64,000 bases of DNA from Leishmania donovani. Its lineage: Eukaryota > Euglenozoa > Kinetoplastea > Trypanosomatida > Trypanosomatidae. The stretch's first letter is position 1; the number at the start of each line of letters is the position of its first letter. The translations under genes and the position numbers were made by a program. The stretch covers positions 722,840 to 786,839 of the forward strand of contig NC_018261.1 in the NCBI RefSeq assembly GCF_000227135.1. The letters run 5' to 3'. The notes beneath the pieces were generated by a model. It had not been told where the DNA came from. It ran no database searches and saw nothing but the letters and a program-made list of their open reading frames with translations. Shown here piece after piece: positions 42,001 through 51,923 of this stretch.

Positions 42001-42763
42001 GGCCGCACTTTTCCTTGAGCATGAGTGTGGTTGCGTGTTGCTCGCCGAGTGCGCTTTGCGCCTCACGCAGCGCCTGCAGCATCGTTGGCAGCGCTGCTTT
42101 GCGCTCGCGCTCGCTTGTCTGCTGCCCCAGCGCGACAGCAAGGTTATGCAGGGCGGTGATGAAAAGAATCGGCTCCCCGTCTTGCGCCGCCATCACACAC
42201 TCCTTTGAAATGGCCAGCGCCTCCTCCGCCGCTCCGCTGCTCAGGAGAACGGCGGAGAGGTTCAGCATCGTGGAGCAGGATGGCTTTCCGAACACAAGCG
42301 TCTCGACCTGCTTTGCGCGCAGAAACTGCCGAAGTGCCTCGCCCGTGAGCCCGTCGCGGCGTAATTGACATCCGTAATTGTTGAGCGTCAGCGCGTGAGC
42401 GAGACGCCACGACTCGATGGCGGTGGAAGAAGTGTGAGCGGATGGCTTGCACTGCATGGCGTGCAGGCGTGCTTCCAGAACCGGTAGCAGGGCCGAGAGA
42501 ATGCGCCGACTGGAGTCACCCTCGCCGTTACGCAGCGCCTCCATGGCCGCCTCATTCCACTGTGTAAACGCGACAAGCGGTGCGTGCTGCAGCTGCTGCG
42601 TCGTGGGAGGGACGAGAGCCGCCGCCGTCCGTGGAGATGGCGACGTGGCGGCACACCTTGGGACGCTGTTTTGTCCACGGCCACGCTGCTCCTTGGAGGT
42701 ACGGTTCGATCGCGACAGGGCGAGACTGCTGCCGCGCAGCCCACGTTGGCTGACTCCCTTCAT
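39029..42763 (-). CDS. TPR and IQ-motif protein, probably cytoskeletal
   Basis: This large protein (1244 residues) starts at the ATG at 42763. The N-terminal region (about residues 65-250) has helical pairs with TPR spacing, for example LNNYGCQLRRDG, LNLSAVLLSSGAAEEA and LHNLAVALGQ. A long Ser/Pro/Ala-rich region follows (260-640). The C-terminal half carries at least six IQ motifs, which bind calmodulin or related light chains, near residues 666, 776, 833, 858, 890 and 1070 (for example TIQRVWRGYVGRVAF and AIQRAYRAWRR). The helical stretch at 930-1240 is rich in Arg, Glu and Ala. Such TPR/IQ proteins are frequent in flagellar and microtubule structures; that location is inference. There is no membrane segment. 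Confidence 0.88.
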   Translation of the reverse strand: MKGVSQRGLRGSSLALSRSNRTSKEQRGRGQNSVPRCAATSPSPRTAAALVPPTTQQLQHAPLVAFTQWNEAAMEALRNGEGDSSRRILSALLPVLEARLHAMQCKPSAHTSSTAIESWRLAHALTLNNYGCQLRRDGLTGEALRQFLRAKQVETLVFGKPSCSTMLNLSAVLLSSGAAEEALAISKECVMAAQDGEPILFITALHNLAVALGQQTSERERKAALPTMLQALREAQSALGEQHATTLMLKEKCGLTSGWISQDRGPEAGPEVAAPVPAVESPSVHGTLHGNSAAQSPSPAPLTAQEIARAALHTLDFGEPVHAHPAAHAVAALDAAEPANGDSNGWVQDAYPASSLRPSPNADARSQSYAGRATEDNQDSLLSPPRQSTHLDSVTDVDAVRATHLRMPLVESALPKPLQVSSRQSSAAASVDQQCLNSVNLSGMQRSVAIAPLETVLQEPFQTASLVMSRSVPNLVGPAGPIRDLYKMDSADGKRGPVFLRFSLPPRLPAASTVSLPLRKVAPQGAAAGPSGASAEGRRRKPSPATMPPSVSKWSGDSNLESSTAATLITEMPTAGDVKTVDKGERPFSKTGGRATLPSAPQRSLFGCSGSLYARRTVRREAEKQEERAYRVQREAEKKAAEAETAFQLALQKIQCRTQNTAAVTIQHAWRQWWSAVGRTRRDVQLQRLEELQRRRRERLALGFVAGKMPGRSGKVTIPPPPSQQHGHVGGYVVPAIVLRCCRKWLANTVCVRHVAKSHRSLVDGRLHEADVRRGVCRIQALWRGSIVRHRRAEHQQQPQLDGENACVIAVSAAYRRRAEAELLEYAALVVQQAYRSYRARQLRRRLYAAKHNRPAAVIQRWLRCTLADQRNRGVDSRTIRVRDAAARTIQRVWRGYVGRVAFRMRELRLRMGHAGVYPFALEAGIGTARRLAAIDDREGRAAKHISAKTSTPPSPAAVKRAGARPCSGKPDSFAAGKAALDLNCTAALVDAYAADCLQRSGEVYRLRDAERDRYHIGLYVDVRATRERQAWQESLRLRSTEVLRRRAAMDTRIHEEQRAFTEHRAALAIQRAYRAWRRMQEDKGRNTDFLYYSRALYQQQELGSLAARKQRQRDTARAIALYGDSAMAMRAERVKAAEELALVADCNGPASSSSGPNGVIAAPRKGAMKISSYAERMARKQQRQEQEAMQRRDEVLVALTYPHDMAHAREGPDECAARTGTTYEHPYYIPYVNEEHCRTLGID

Positions 42764-42889
42764 GGCGATCTACAGCCCGAATTGTCCCGAATCACTGCCC
42801 CTGAAGCGATGGTTTTGGCGTTGTGCACCTCAATAAGGACACGTTCCAGCTCAGAAGGGTATGCTTCCTCGATGTTTCCGTGAGCTCGA

Positions 42890-42960
42890 AGGGCTGGTGG
42901 AAGGAAGGAATGCATGGGGAGGGAAGTAGAAGAAGCGGGGCAGGAGAGCATTAAAGAAGA
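42890..42960 (-). promoter_or_regulatory. Predicted trans-splicing region of the TPR/IQ gene
   Basis: On the minus strand a T/C-rich tract (CTCTCCTGCCCCGCTTCTTC) is followed by CACCAG about 130 bases upstream of the start codon at 42763. The exact acceptor is not resolved. Confidence 0.4.
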
Positions 42961-42971
42961 GCATATAATAT

Positions 42972-43208
42972 TTATTCGCATAACTTGAGTACACAGTCTA
43001 CACAAGATAGAAACGTCTCTTCGCTTTCGCGAGAAGTTTTCGTCCCTACGATCGCTGCATGGGGTGGTGGACCCAAGTCCCACGGAGCGCTGGCGCGCCA
43101 ACCACCCGATGACGTCATCTCCAGCCAGCTTTCATGAAGCACCTGCGCAGCCATCGTCTCGTAGAAGTGCACGTCGGACAGGTACACGGCTGTAGACGAG
43201 CATCGCAT
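42972..43208 (-). pseudogene. Candidate coding remnant or very small gene
   Basis: A frame from the ATG at 43208 (MRCSSTAVYLSDVHFYETM) to the stop codon at 42972 would encode 78 residues. The same frame is open upstream to about 43364 without an ATG. Codons in 43060-43240 favour G or C in third position in about three of four cases, as in real genes nearby. However, the stop lies directly against the pyrimidine tract of the next gene and leaves almost no 3' UTR, and the last 30 residues lose the codon bias. I read it as a probable remnant. No family is recognised. Confidence 0.3.
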
Positions 43209-46122
43209 CGCCAGCGCCTTACCCGCTGAGACCAAGAGGACCCAACTGCCCGTCGTACGCGAAGGCCTTTGCACAGGTTTTCGGATGGGACGCCGGCTCT
43301 GAGTGGAGAAGAGGGAACGTGTGCCAACGAAGTGCAGAATATTTCGCGTTGCCCGCTTCTCCACCTATTTCACACTTTCAGCATGTGTGTGCGTGTGTGT
43401 GTGTGTGCTTGCAGAGATGAAGTTTTGTCGATGCTGCGGACGACGTGGCAGATGCCGACGAGAAGAGCTATACAGCGATGCCACCAAAGAAAAGAAGCGC
43501 ACAGGCGAACATCGTAATAATAATAATAAAGCACACCTTTCACGCGACGCTGTTGCGGAGAGCTTCCTGCTGTTCGTCAATTCTTTTGTGTATCATCACC
43601 TACGTTACAACTTTCATTTTCCTCATCGCGCGCTTTTTTCACTCATGTCTGCAGGAAGAATGGCACTGAAACATGCCCGTCTACGAGCCATCGAGGGTTT
43701 TTTTTTGCTGTCCTTCTTCTTTTCAACGCTGCCGACAGAGAAAGGTGTAGCGAGCAAAAGAATAAAAAAGAAACCAAAGAAAGGGTTTGGCGGTACTTGG
43801 AGAAAGCAGATCACGCAGAGCGCCACGAAGGGGACGGCATGCGAGATGGTGAGAACGCTGGCAAACAACTAGTCGAAAACGAAAATAATAATAATAAAAG
43901 GGAAAACAAAAGCGTCCCCTACAACAGAAAAGGAGCGAACCAACAAGACAGACCTGAACGTACGTTAAACACCTCCTTTCCGTGGCAGGAAAGAAAAAAA
44001 AGGGAAGGTGACAATTCCACGGGTACCGCTCCCCTGCAGCAGCCGTACGAAAAGGCACACACACAACAAACGAAAACAATAAACACACACACACACACAT
44101 AGACGTTGACATAGACATCGACAACAGGCGAGCACGTGAAACAAGCGTTCATCGAAGTCATCGAAAGGGTTGGAACGAGGAATACTAAGACACAGAAAGA
44201 ACAATAGACGAAAGAAGAAAAGAGCCAGACCGACCGACAAAGAGCCTATGAACGCACAGGAAGAGAGAAAACACCGACATCATACGATGAGGCGCTCACA
44301 CACACAGACACAGAGACGAAAAGAAAAAGCACCACAGAATTGGATAACAAAACAAAAACAAGAAGGGAGCGGGTCGAGGAAAAGGCAAGAATAGTGGAGA
44401 AGAGGCCACAGTGCACACATATGCAGACACGCCGAAGGGGCACAGCCGCAGAGAGAGACGCACGCGGCTACTACAGCTGGTAAGAGACTGAGGAAAAGAC
44501 ACACACGCGCACGCATGCTAACACACAGGAGGGGCTACGGGATAGAGCGCACACGTACACAGACACGCAAAAACAATGCCTAGGCACGGAGGAGAGGTGG
44601 ATTGGAGAAGACCGAGGAAAGAGAGAGACACCTTACCGAAGTGTAGCGTTTAGCGAAGACGAAGACGAGGAGCCACAGCGCACGAGAAGAAGGGACGTTT
44701 ATATATGTGTGTGTGTGTGTGTTTCACCTCAAAAACAAAACGAAAAACACTCGCCAACACGAACCGGTGCCGGCGAGCACACACACACACACACATATAT
44801 ATAGATGTATATGTGTGTGTGTGTGTGAATATGTATATAGACCTATATATACATATGCATGTATGTGTGTATATATATAGACGCACGCACACCTAGGTGA
44901 CCCACACACCCCAAAAAAAAAAAAAAAACAGGCACAAATAAACTAAACAACAAAGAAACAGGAGAGCACGCAACGAAAGAAGTGAACAGGCGAAGAAAAA
45001 GGGGAGGGGGGGGGGTGAACGGCACCCACAACAAGTCGTTCGGCAATAGAGAACAACGACAGAAAGCGTGGGACAAAACAAGCCAGCAACAACAAAGCAA
45101 AAAAAAAAATGAAACGTCTGCAGTCCCGCACGATTGTGTGTTGAATATCCACCGTTTTGTTGTCTCTATCGTTGCTGCGGTTGCCGTTGTTTCCGGATCG
45201 AACCGGGCGAGATGGCGTTTCCAGGCGCCTTCTGTGTGCCCGGCAGCTGCTGTGAATGTGCCAAGGGCATCCGCATGCGCGCCCCTCTCTTTCGCAGGGC
45301 GTGTATGTAAGTATGCATAAGCGCGTAGGCAGTTGTGCGCTTCATCACATGTAGGCGAGGCATACATGGACACATTCCATCATGAGCACCACCAAATTCA
45401 CACATCAAACAAGACACAGAGAGCAGTGGCTCGTTTACACAAAACGTGCCAAGTCCGAGAAATCAGCATATACACACCCTTCTTACCCTCCCGGACACAC
45501 ACATGCACACACGATTAGACACAAAGACCTACATGCAGGTACTGAAGCGACGAAAAAAGAGGAAAGAGAAGGAGCACATCACGATGCCCTCAAGACAGAC
45601 GAGCGACAGGAGGCGTCAGTCATTGATGTCGCGTAATTGCATCTGCTTTTCGTGCGTGTGCGTGTGCGTGTGCGTGTGCGTGTGAATCGAGGATAAGTTA
45701 TGTACCGGAAGACTGAGAACAAGAGTCACCGATGGTGGAGGTATGAGAACCCGGCGCGAAAGATTTGCTCCGAAGGCGAGAACGGCTTTCGGCTCGCGTG
45801 AAACAGCACAATAATGTGCATATTACTTCCTGCCCGCGAAGGGAATCTCGGCGCTCTCGCCGTTCCTTGCTTGTCCTGTCTCTTCATTACCGTGTCCACC
45901 TTTCCCTCAACTCTCTCCATCCTTCTGCCTCCCTCCCTACTTCCTCCTCTTGATCGTCATATAACTGATCAGAGGTTGGCGGGCGGCGAGGCAGGTGGAA
46001 GCGTGAGAAGGGGGACGGATGGCACAGCTAAAGCGAGCCCCTCGTCGATGTCTCGGGCAGCGACAGATAAAGGGTGGACTAGAACTAAGAGAAGTTAGAG
46101 AGAGTGAGGGGGTGGGGGCGCG

Positions 46123-46153
<31 letters not shown>

Positions 46154-49100
46154 ATCTACAGACCAACCCGCTAAGAGAGGGAAAACGTCATGAGGCGAAA
46201 ACTATGACAACAACAGCAGAAAAGAGACAGGCAGAGTAACACACAACGAGTGGAAGGGAAGAAAAGGGTACAGCAAAACAAACACAGGCACGAAAAGAGG
46301 CACAGAAAACAACAAGGAAGAGCAAGGCCAGGGATACGGCTGAGACTGGTGCTTGTCTGCGACTGCGTTAGCTATAACCACTATACCGAGAAGGAAAGCG
46401 GAAGGCAGATGGGGGGGGGGAGCATGAAAAGAGAGAGAAAACAAAAAGGGGAGAACTAAAGCACGAGTTCAAGCGGTACCCCCCCCCATTTATAGATGCG
46501 AGTGAATGTGGGCTTAGTGCTGGTCGTATTCTTGCGCCAGCACTGCGTGCGTGTGTGCGTGAGAAGCTTCCATGTGGGGCCATGACAGCAGAAAAGGACT
46601 GAGGACATGTCACTCACTCACAGAGCGATTCGCCCGTGGCGCTGCAGATCAACTCCCGCACAGCGAAAGAGAAGCCAACCTCGTACGCCATACATGTAAA
46701 CACAGATAGGTACAGCACCACACGGAGTGTCCCCTTTGGGAAAATGGCACACGCACACACACGCGCGCTCACGAAAGTGATTTCTGTACATCGCTGATGG
46801 TGCCATATGCGGCCCGCTCAAGTCACAGGGAGAAGAGCGAGAGAGCGCATCGCAGAAGGGAAAAGGAAAGACAAAGAAGACTTGAGACTCCCGCCCCCTT
46901 CGTGAAAGCTTCTTTATACTACTACTAGAGGCCAGCACTGCCGATTTCAAATGAAGGACTGAAAGGATGAGAGAGCACGTGGCGCGAGGAGGACAAAGAG
47001 GAGAGGTATAAAACGCCGTCTTTCTTCCTCTTCTCGCCCTTGTTTCGTGTTTCTCGCACAAGAGGGACCAAACGGGCGAGCGTGGCTGCCCGCGCGTGTG
47101 CGCGTGCATTCGCTTTCGCGCTTCTATTTATCTCTTCTGCGGTGAGAGAAGCAAAAAAAAAAAAAAAACAGAAGCGCCACAAGAAACAAACAAAAAAAAA
47201 AAAAACTATCCTGCTACCTTCTATAGAACGGAGATGAAAGCGATGAAGAGAGGGCGTTGCTGTTGTTCTTGTTGTATTGCTCTCTTTGACGAGGACTTTA
47301 AGTTGAGAGAGGAGAGGGTGTGTGTGTGTGTGGGGGGGGGGGATGGGAGTAATCCACGGAAACGCTGCCCCCATACTAAAAAAAGAAAAATGGAAAACGG
47401 TAAGCAGAGTCCAAAAATAAAAAAAGGAAAACATTACCAAAAAGAGAGATGTAGGCGATAACATCGAAAAAAAAAAAAAAAACGGTTGTGAGAGGAAGAC
47501 GGAAGGGGGCTTCTCGCATGCAATGTGCAGGAGCACAAAGAAACAATCGGAGTTGTGCTGTTTTTGAGTTCTTGTACGATCGCTCATGTACGCTAACAAG
47601 CTCTCTACGTTGCAGTTCTCTCTGCGATTGGTACGAGTGGAGGGCTACTCTCGCATAAGGCAGGGGGAGGGTGGGGAGTGAGACGGCACCGCTGGTGTTG
47701 CCTTCGCCGTTGCTGCCGCTGTGAGGCCATCAGATACTTGCTCTTTGAGACTGAGGGAGGGAGGGAGGGGCAGGAAGGGAGACGAAAAGAGAGAACAAGG
47801 ACCATCAAGTGGTAAGGCATCGGTGTTCGTTCCACCCGGTGCAGGTGAGCGTAACGCTGAGGCGTACAAAACGAGTGTAAAAGTGAAGACCTCTGCGGTG
47901 GCAGGTGCGAGAGAGGACACGGTGAGGAGACGCCCAAAGCGTGAATGGCGGAGAAGGCGGGAGTAGTGTAGAGGAATGCCAGTATCCACAGCAGGATCGA
48001 GTGACCGGTTCTACATCCAAGAGAGAGAAATGAAACGCAAAAGAAAAGTAGGAAAAGGAGCAACAACCAAAAAGACATAGATGGGTCTACATCGGCGGCC
48101 AATGGAAGGCCACATCACACACACACATATATATATATCACGGATAAACGCAGAGAGAAAAAAAGGACGCCAAATGCACAGAAGACACACACACAGAGGG
48201 AGAGAGAGAGAACGTACTGACGCGCTCGCGCTCGCATACAAGAACGAACGAAATACAGGGAGTTGACCAGCACGTCAGACGCAGGACACTCTCATAAACA
48301 CACACGCACACGCCAGAGTAGGCGATGTATATAGAGCCGACAAAAAAAAAAGAAGACCGTGAAAGAGACAAAGAGACAAAGAAAGGAACGCTCGAAAGGG
48401 GATGATCGAAAAAAAAAAGTGTGTGTGTGTGCGGGGGGGGGGGCGTCGGCATAAAGAACAAGAGAGGAAACCAACAACGAGGAAACACGATGTTGAGTAG
48501 CATATCCATATATAGAAGCAAGGCACAAAACACCCTCGAAACGGAAACTAACAAAGCGAGCACAAAAGACGCACACACTAAAAGGAAAAATGAATAGTAC
48601 AGCGTGAACTTAACAAGTGCCAAGGACACAGGAGTCAGAAAGCGAGACTGAGAATGGGGTCGAGCGGGGTGGGGGTGGGGGACTCCTAACGGAGCAAGGG
48701 CACAAACGGGAGGAGGAGGGACGGGGAGGGAGGCAGGGGGGGCAGGGAAGAATCTACTCCGCATGGTATAACGAGTGCACGATACAGCCATTTAGATCCT
48801 TTTTTTGCTGTGCGTTTTACATCTGGCTTTTGCGTCTATGGCGCTTCTGAGAGCCGCGCTAGACTGCATGCCGCACCCTCCGCAGATACGTGTCTGTCTC
48901 TGTCTCCGCCGATATCTTCGCCCCACGAACCTTTCGCCATAACAACGGTTCAAGTGCACGAGGACTAGAAAGACGGGCTGGCGCTTGGAGGAGAGTCCAA
49001 CAGAGTGGCAGAGACAAAAATAAAGAAACACAGAAAGACACAGATACGAAGCAAGCAGCATTGAGCATTACCCCCCTCCCCCCGCCCTCATGACAGAGCT

Positions 49101-50540
49101 GCACAAGCGGCGGGGAATACACATCCTCCTCGTGTGCAAAAGCGCGTTTACAGTGTTTTGTCGCATGCGCGCGTGAGGGGGGTTGGCAAAGGCTGCAAAA
49201 AAAAAAACAGAGACATTCACCAGGGTGTCAGCTACGCGCGTCGTTGCTTGTGAAGGAAGCGGGTGGGGAATATGTCTCCACGGGCCCGCATGGCAATGAT
49301 GTCCATCCTTTCTGGTACAGTTCTGCTGCATTGGAAGACCAAGGTGGAGGGAGGGGGCGGGGCAGAAAAAAAAAAAAGAAATATCGACGCCAGCAGGAGA
49401 GAGGAAGGTGAAAGGAACAGAGCTGGGCACATCCCCACAACGAGTGTCGTCCTTCCTCACAGACGCGGGAGCAAGACAGCAGGGAGCCTGAAAAAGAAGC
49501 GGCACAGAAGATCCGATGAACGAAGTGAAAAGACACCGAATGAAACACGCACAAAAGAAAAAATCAGGGCATTAGCGACGAGAAAGCTGAAAATAAAGCG
49601 CTACAGAGATGGAGAGACAGCGACAAAGGAGGTGAGAGCACCAAGGCATCGAAAACGAAAAAGGAACATCTTCCTAGACGAACGCACACACACATGCACA
49701 GAGAAAGTAATATGGGTCAACGTGTTAGAACAAACAATTAGAGTGGAAGGAGGAAGAAAAAAAACAAAAAAAAAGTTGCGGAGGTGACGAAGAGAGGCCG
49801 ATAATAAGGAATGAGAGGGACCTCTACCCGTTGGAAGAAATATGCGCGGCAGGCAAGAGGAGGCGCACAGAAGTGGAGAGTAACGCGTCAGTGGGGTGCC
49901 GCTGGGTCGGATAACTAAGGCAAAGCGAGAGGAGGGATGCGGTGCCAACTTGAGCAAGAAAATGGAAGATACGTGCATGAAAACCCCTAGCACATGCACA
50001 AAACATGTAGAGCTCCAGCTCGCCCTTCCCTCATGGCCCATTCCTCGACGCGCAGATCTATCCGCTGGCATCCCTTCCGTTACCTCCCTCGCTGTCAATC
50101 GGAATCGCAGTGAATTTTCTCTGCATTACCTGTTACGAAAAGCCGATAAAAAGGACCAAGGTGCCCCGAGAGACGGCCAAAGGAAGAAGTGAGAAGGAAC
50201 GCACATCCTTTATCTGTCACACAGGGAGCGCAGGTGTCAATTCAGATGAAAAAAAAAAAACGAAAAACGAAAGAAAATAAAGAGTGGGATCGCGTGCACA
50301 GGAAACAGGACGAGAGAAACCACATGAAAGGGGCGAACAAAACAAAGGACAAAAAAGGGGGAGTAACACACACAACTTCAACAAAAATCCCTGAATCGAC
50401 ACGAGTCAGTGCGCTAAGAACACAGAAAAAAAAAGAGGAAAAACTCGCGTTTCGAAAAAAAAAAAAACTCATTCTTTCGTCTTTTTTTGTTGTCGTTGTT
50501 TTTTATTAGGGGACACGGGTGCGCCATGGCAGAATGCACT
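43209..50540. other. Large gene-poor spacer, 7.3 kb
   Basis: No convincing protein gene is visible on either strand. The plus strand is rich in A and G, as expected for the antisense of pyrimidine-rich UTRs. It has many simple repeats: GT 44705-44722, CA/TA 44778-44880, A runs at 44913-44927 and 45099-45109, GTGC 45655-45683, CA 46132-46153, A runs at 47153-47168 and 47195-47206, and TA 48126-48138. In transcription order it is mostly the 3' flank of 50541-51851. A tRNA-like half (46350-46390) and a box-B-like motif (45194-45204) are present but not sufficient for an RNA gene call. Confidence 0.6.
46132..46153. repeat. CA microsatellite
   Basis: Eleven CA units preceded by alternating CG, a purine-pyrimidine alternating stretch of about 34 bases that could adopt Z-DNA. 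Confidence 0.8.
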
Positions 50541-51851
50541 TTAGGACTCTTGCGTCAACAGCAAGATTTTCCGCAATTCGCCAACAGAAGTAGTCAGCAC
50601 TCGCTTCAGAAAGCGTAGCGGAAGACGGAGAAACACACTCCAGAGCAGCCACATAATGGACAGCAGACAACGGCAGCGACGGCGCTGCTGCTGCAACTGC
50701 ACTTTCTCTAAAGTGAAGTTGCCGCGCCGCTGCAAATCCTCTCCTTCATCTCTTTCCCGTGCGATGGACACAAGGCAGGCGTGCAGGAGCAGCTGCTGCT
50801 TGACGATCTCGCACAGTTTGCCGTGGTGCACATTTGACAAAGGGCATGCGATCGTAACGTCCTTGTGCTCGACAGGTGCACCACCGAAGTCAAACGCGCG
50901 GGGCTCAAGAGCCGCGACACAGCTGGCGCGCTGCGAGGTGTGAGCACTGGAGAACCGCTGCAGTGGGGAGAAGAGGTGGCCAGCAGCATCCAGCTGCAAA
51001 GGTTCAAAGAATTTATGTTCCGTCGAGATGTTGTTATTCACGATGGCCCCGCAGCCATCACGGATGCCGGGGACGCTGCTCAGCCGGAAAGCAGGTACGC
51101 TTCCGACTGCGTTTGCCTTATCGCTGGTCGATGCCGAGCTTTCCTGAGGAACGCCTCCGCCGCTGCTGGGGAAATAGGTGAAGGACGGAGAGCTCGACGG
51201 CCTTGCATCGTTGGCGGCCAAGACGATGCTGCCCGGCGTCGCCAGAGGCTCCACAGAAGCAGTCGCAGAGACCGATTCTGCACTCGTCACGGTGACGTCC
51301 TCTTCCGCCTCGCTCAGGGTCACCGAGAGAGATGGCGACACCCCATGCAGTCCGCTGGAGCTGCGGTTCGCCAGGGCACCGTCCGCAGCCTTTAACGACG
51401 GCGCTCCAGTGCTCGGTACACTGCCACAGAGCACCGGCTTCGCGAACGAGCCACGGCTAGAAAAGGGCCGAGTAAGGTGCACGCGAGGTGAGCCACACGG
51501 CGAGTCGCACTCCGCAAGAATGCTCGAGGCGAAGCTGGTGCCGCATCGACGCTGCCGCGGCGACAAATCGGCGGACAAGACAGCGACAGTGGTAAGGGAG
51601 CTATTCGACTTGCATCTCGGAGCGCCGTCCGCTGGCGTGCGGTTGAACACTGTGCACGCCACCTTGCGAGTACACGTCTCCTCGTGTGCCAAGGAGACAC
51701 CTGCAGTGAGAACAGTAAGCTCGGATTCGGCAGAAAGAGAGGCGTTGTGGCGACGCGGTGGTGTTGCGGAGCGGATGGAGATGCCGTGCATCGGGGCACC
51801 GTTTCTTATGAGCGACCCACCACCGGTCGTCGAAACTCCGCAGGAGAGCAT
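50541..51851 (-). CDS. Hypothetical Ser-rich protein with C-terminal hydrophobic segment
   Basis: The predicted protein has 436 residues from the ATG at 51851 (MLSCGVSTTGGG). Most of it is low-complexity Ser/Ala/Val/Pro-rich sequence without recognisable domains. The last part (about residues 345-436) is better ordered: a possible amphipathic helix (LCEIVKQQLLLHACLV), a Gln/Arg-rich stretch, then a hydrophobic segment (IMWLLWSVFLRLPLRF), which could be a tail anchor, followed by basic residues. A start 24 codons upstream is possible in frame, but a pyrimidine tract ending in CACTAG (AG at 51884-51885) lies inside that extension and looks like the spliced-leader acceptor. No function is assigned. 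Confidence 0.65.
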   Translation of the reverse strand: MLSCGVSTTGGGSLIRNGAPMHGISIRSATPPRRHNASLSAESELTVLTAGVSLAHEETCTRKVACTVFNRTPADGAPRCKSNSSLTTVAVLSADLSPRQRRCGTSFASSILAECDSPCGSPRVHLTRPFSSRGSFAKPVLCGSVPSTGAPSLKAADGALANRSSSGLHGVSPSLSVTLSEAEEDVTVTSAESVSATASVEPLATPGSIVLAANDARPSSSPSFTYFPSSGGGVPQESSASTSDKANAVGSVPAFRLSSVPGIRDGCGAIVNNNISTEHKFFEPLQLDAAGHLFSPLQRFSSAHTSQRASCVAALEPRAFDFGGAPVEHKDVTIACPLSNVHHGKLCEIVKQQLLLHACLVSIARERDEGEDLQRRGNFTLEKVQLQQQRRRCRCLLSIMWLLWSVFLRLPLRFLKRVLTTSVGELRKILLLTQES

Positions 51852-51883
51852 GGCGAGAGAAACGAGCGCGAAAAAAAGGCGTT

Positions 51884-51920
51884 CTAGTGACAGAGACAGA
51901 GAGGGTGCGGGAGAGAATGT
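51884..51920 (-). promoter_or_regulatory. Predicted spliced-leader acceptor of 50541-51851
   Basis: On the minus strand CCCTCTCTGTCTCTGTCACTAG ends at 51884, 33 bases before the ATG at 51851, so that ATG is preferred over the one at 51923. Confidence 0.5.
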
Positions 51921-51923
51921 CAA

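Noticed and set aside
46350..46390. tRNA-like half on the minus strand (TTCTCGGTATAGTGGTTA)
   Set aside because: It resembles the 5' half and A box of tRNA-Asp-type genes, but no anticodon arm, T arm or terminator fits. At best it is a tRNA fragment.
47605..48102. 165-codon minus-strand frame with a hydrophobic N-terminus
   Set aside because: The hydrophobic part comes from a T/C-rich tract, the rest is Pro/Ser/Arg low complexity, and there is no codon bias like that of real genes.
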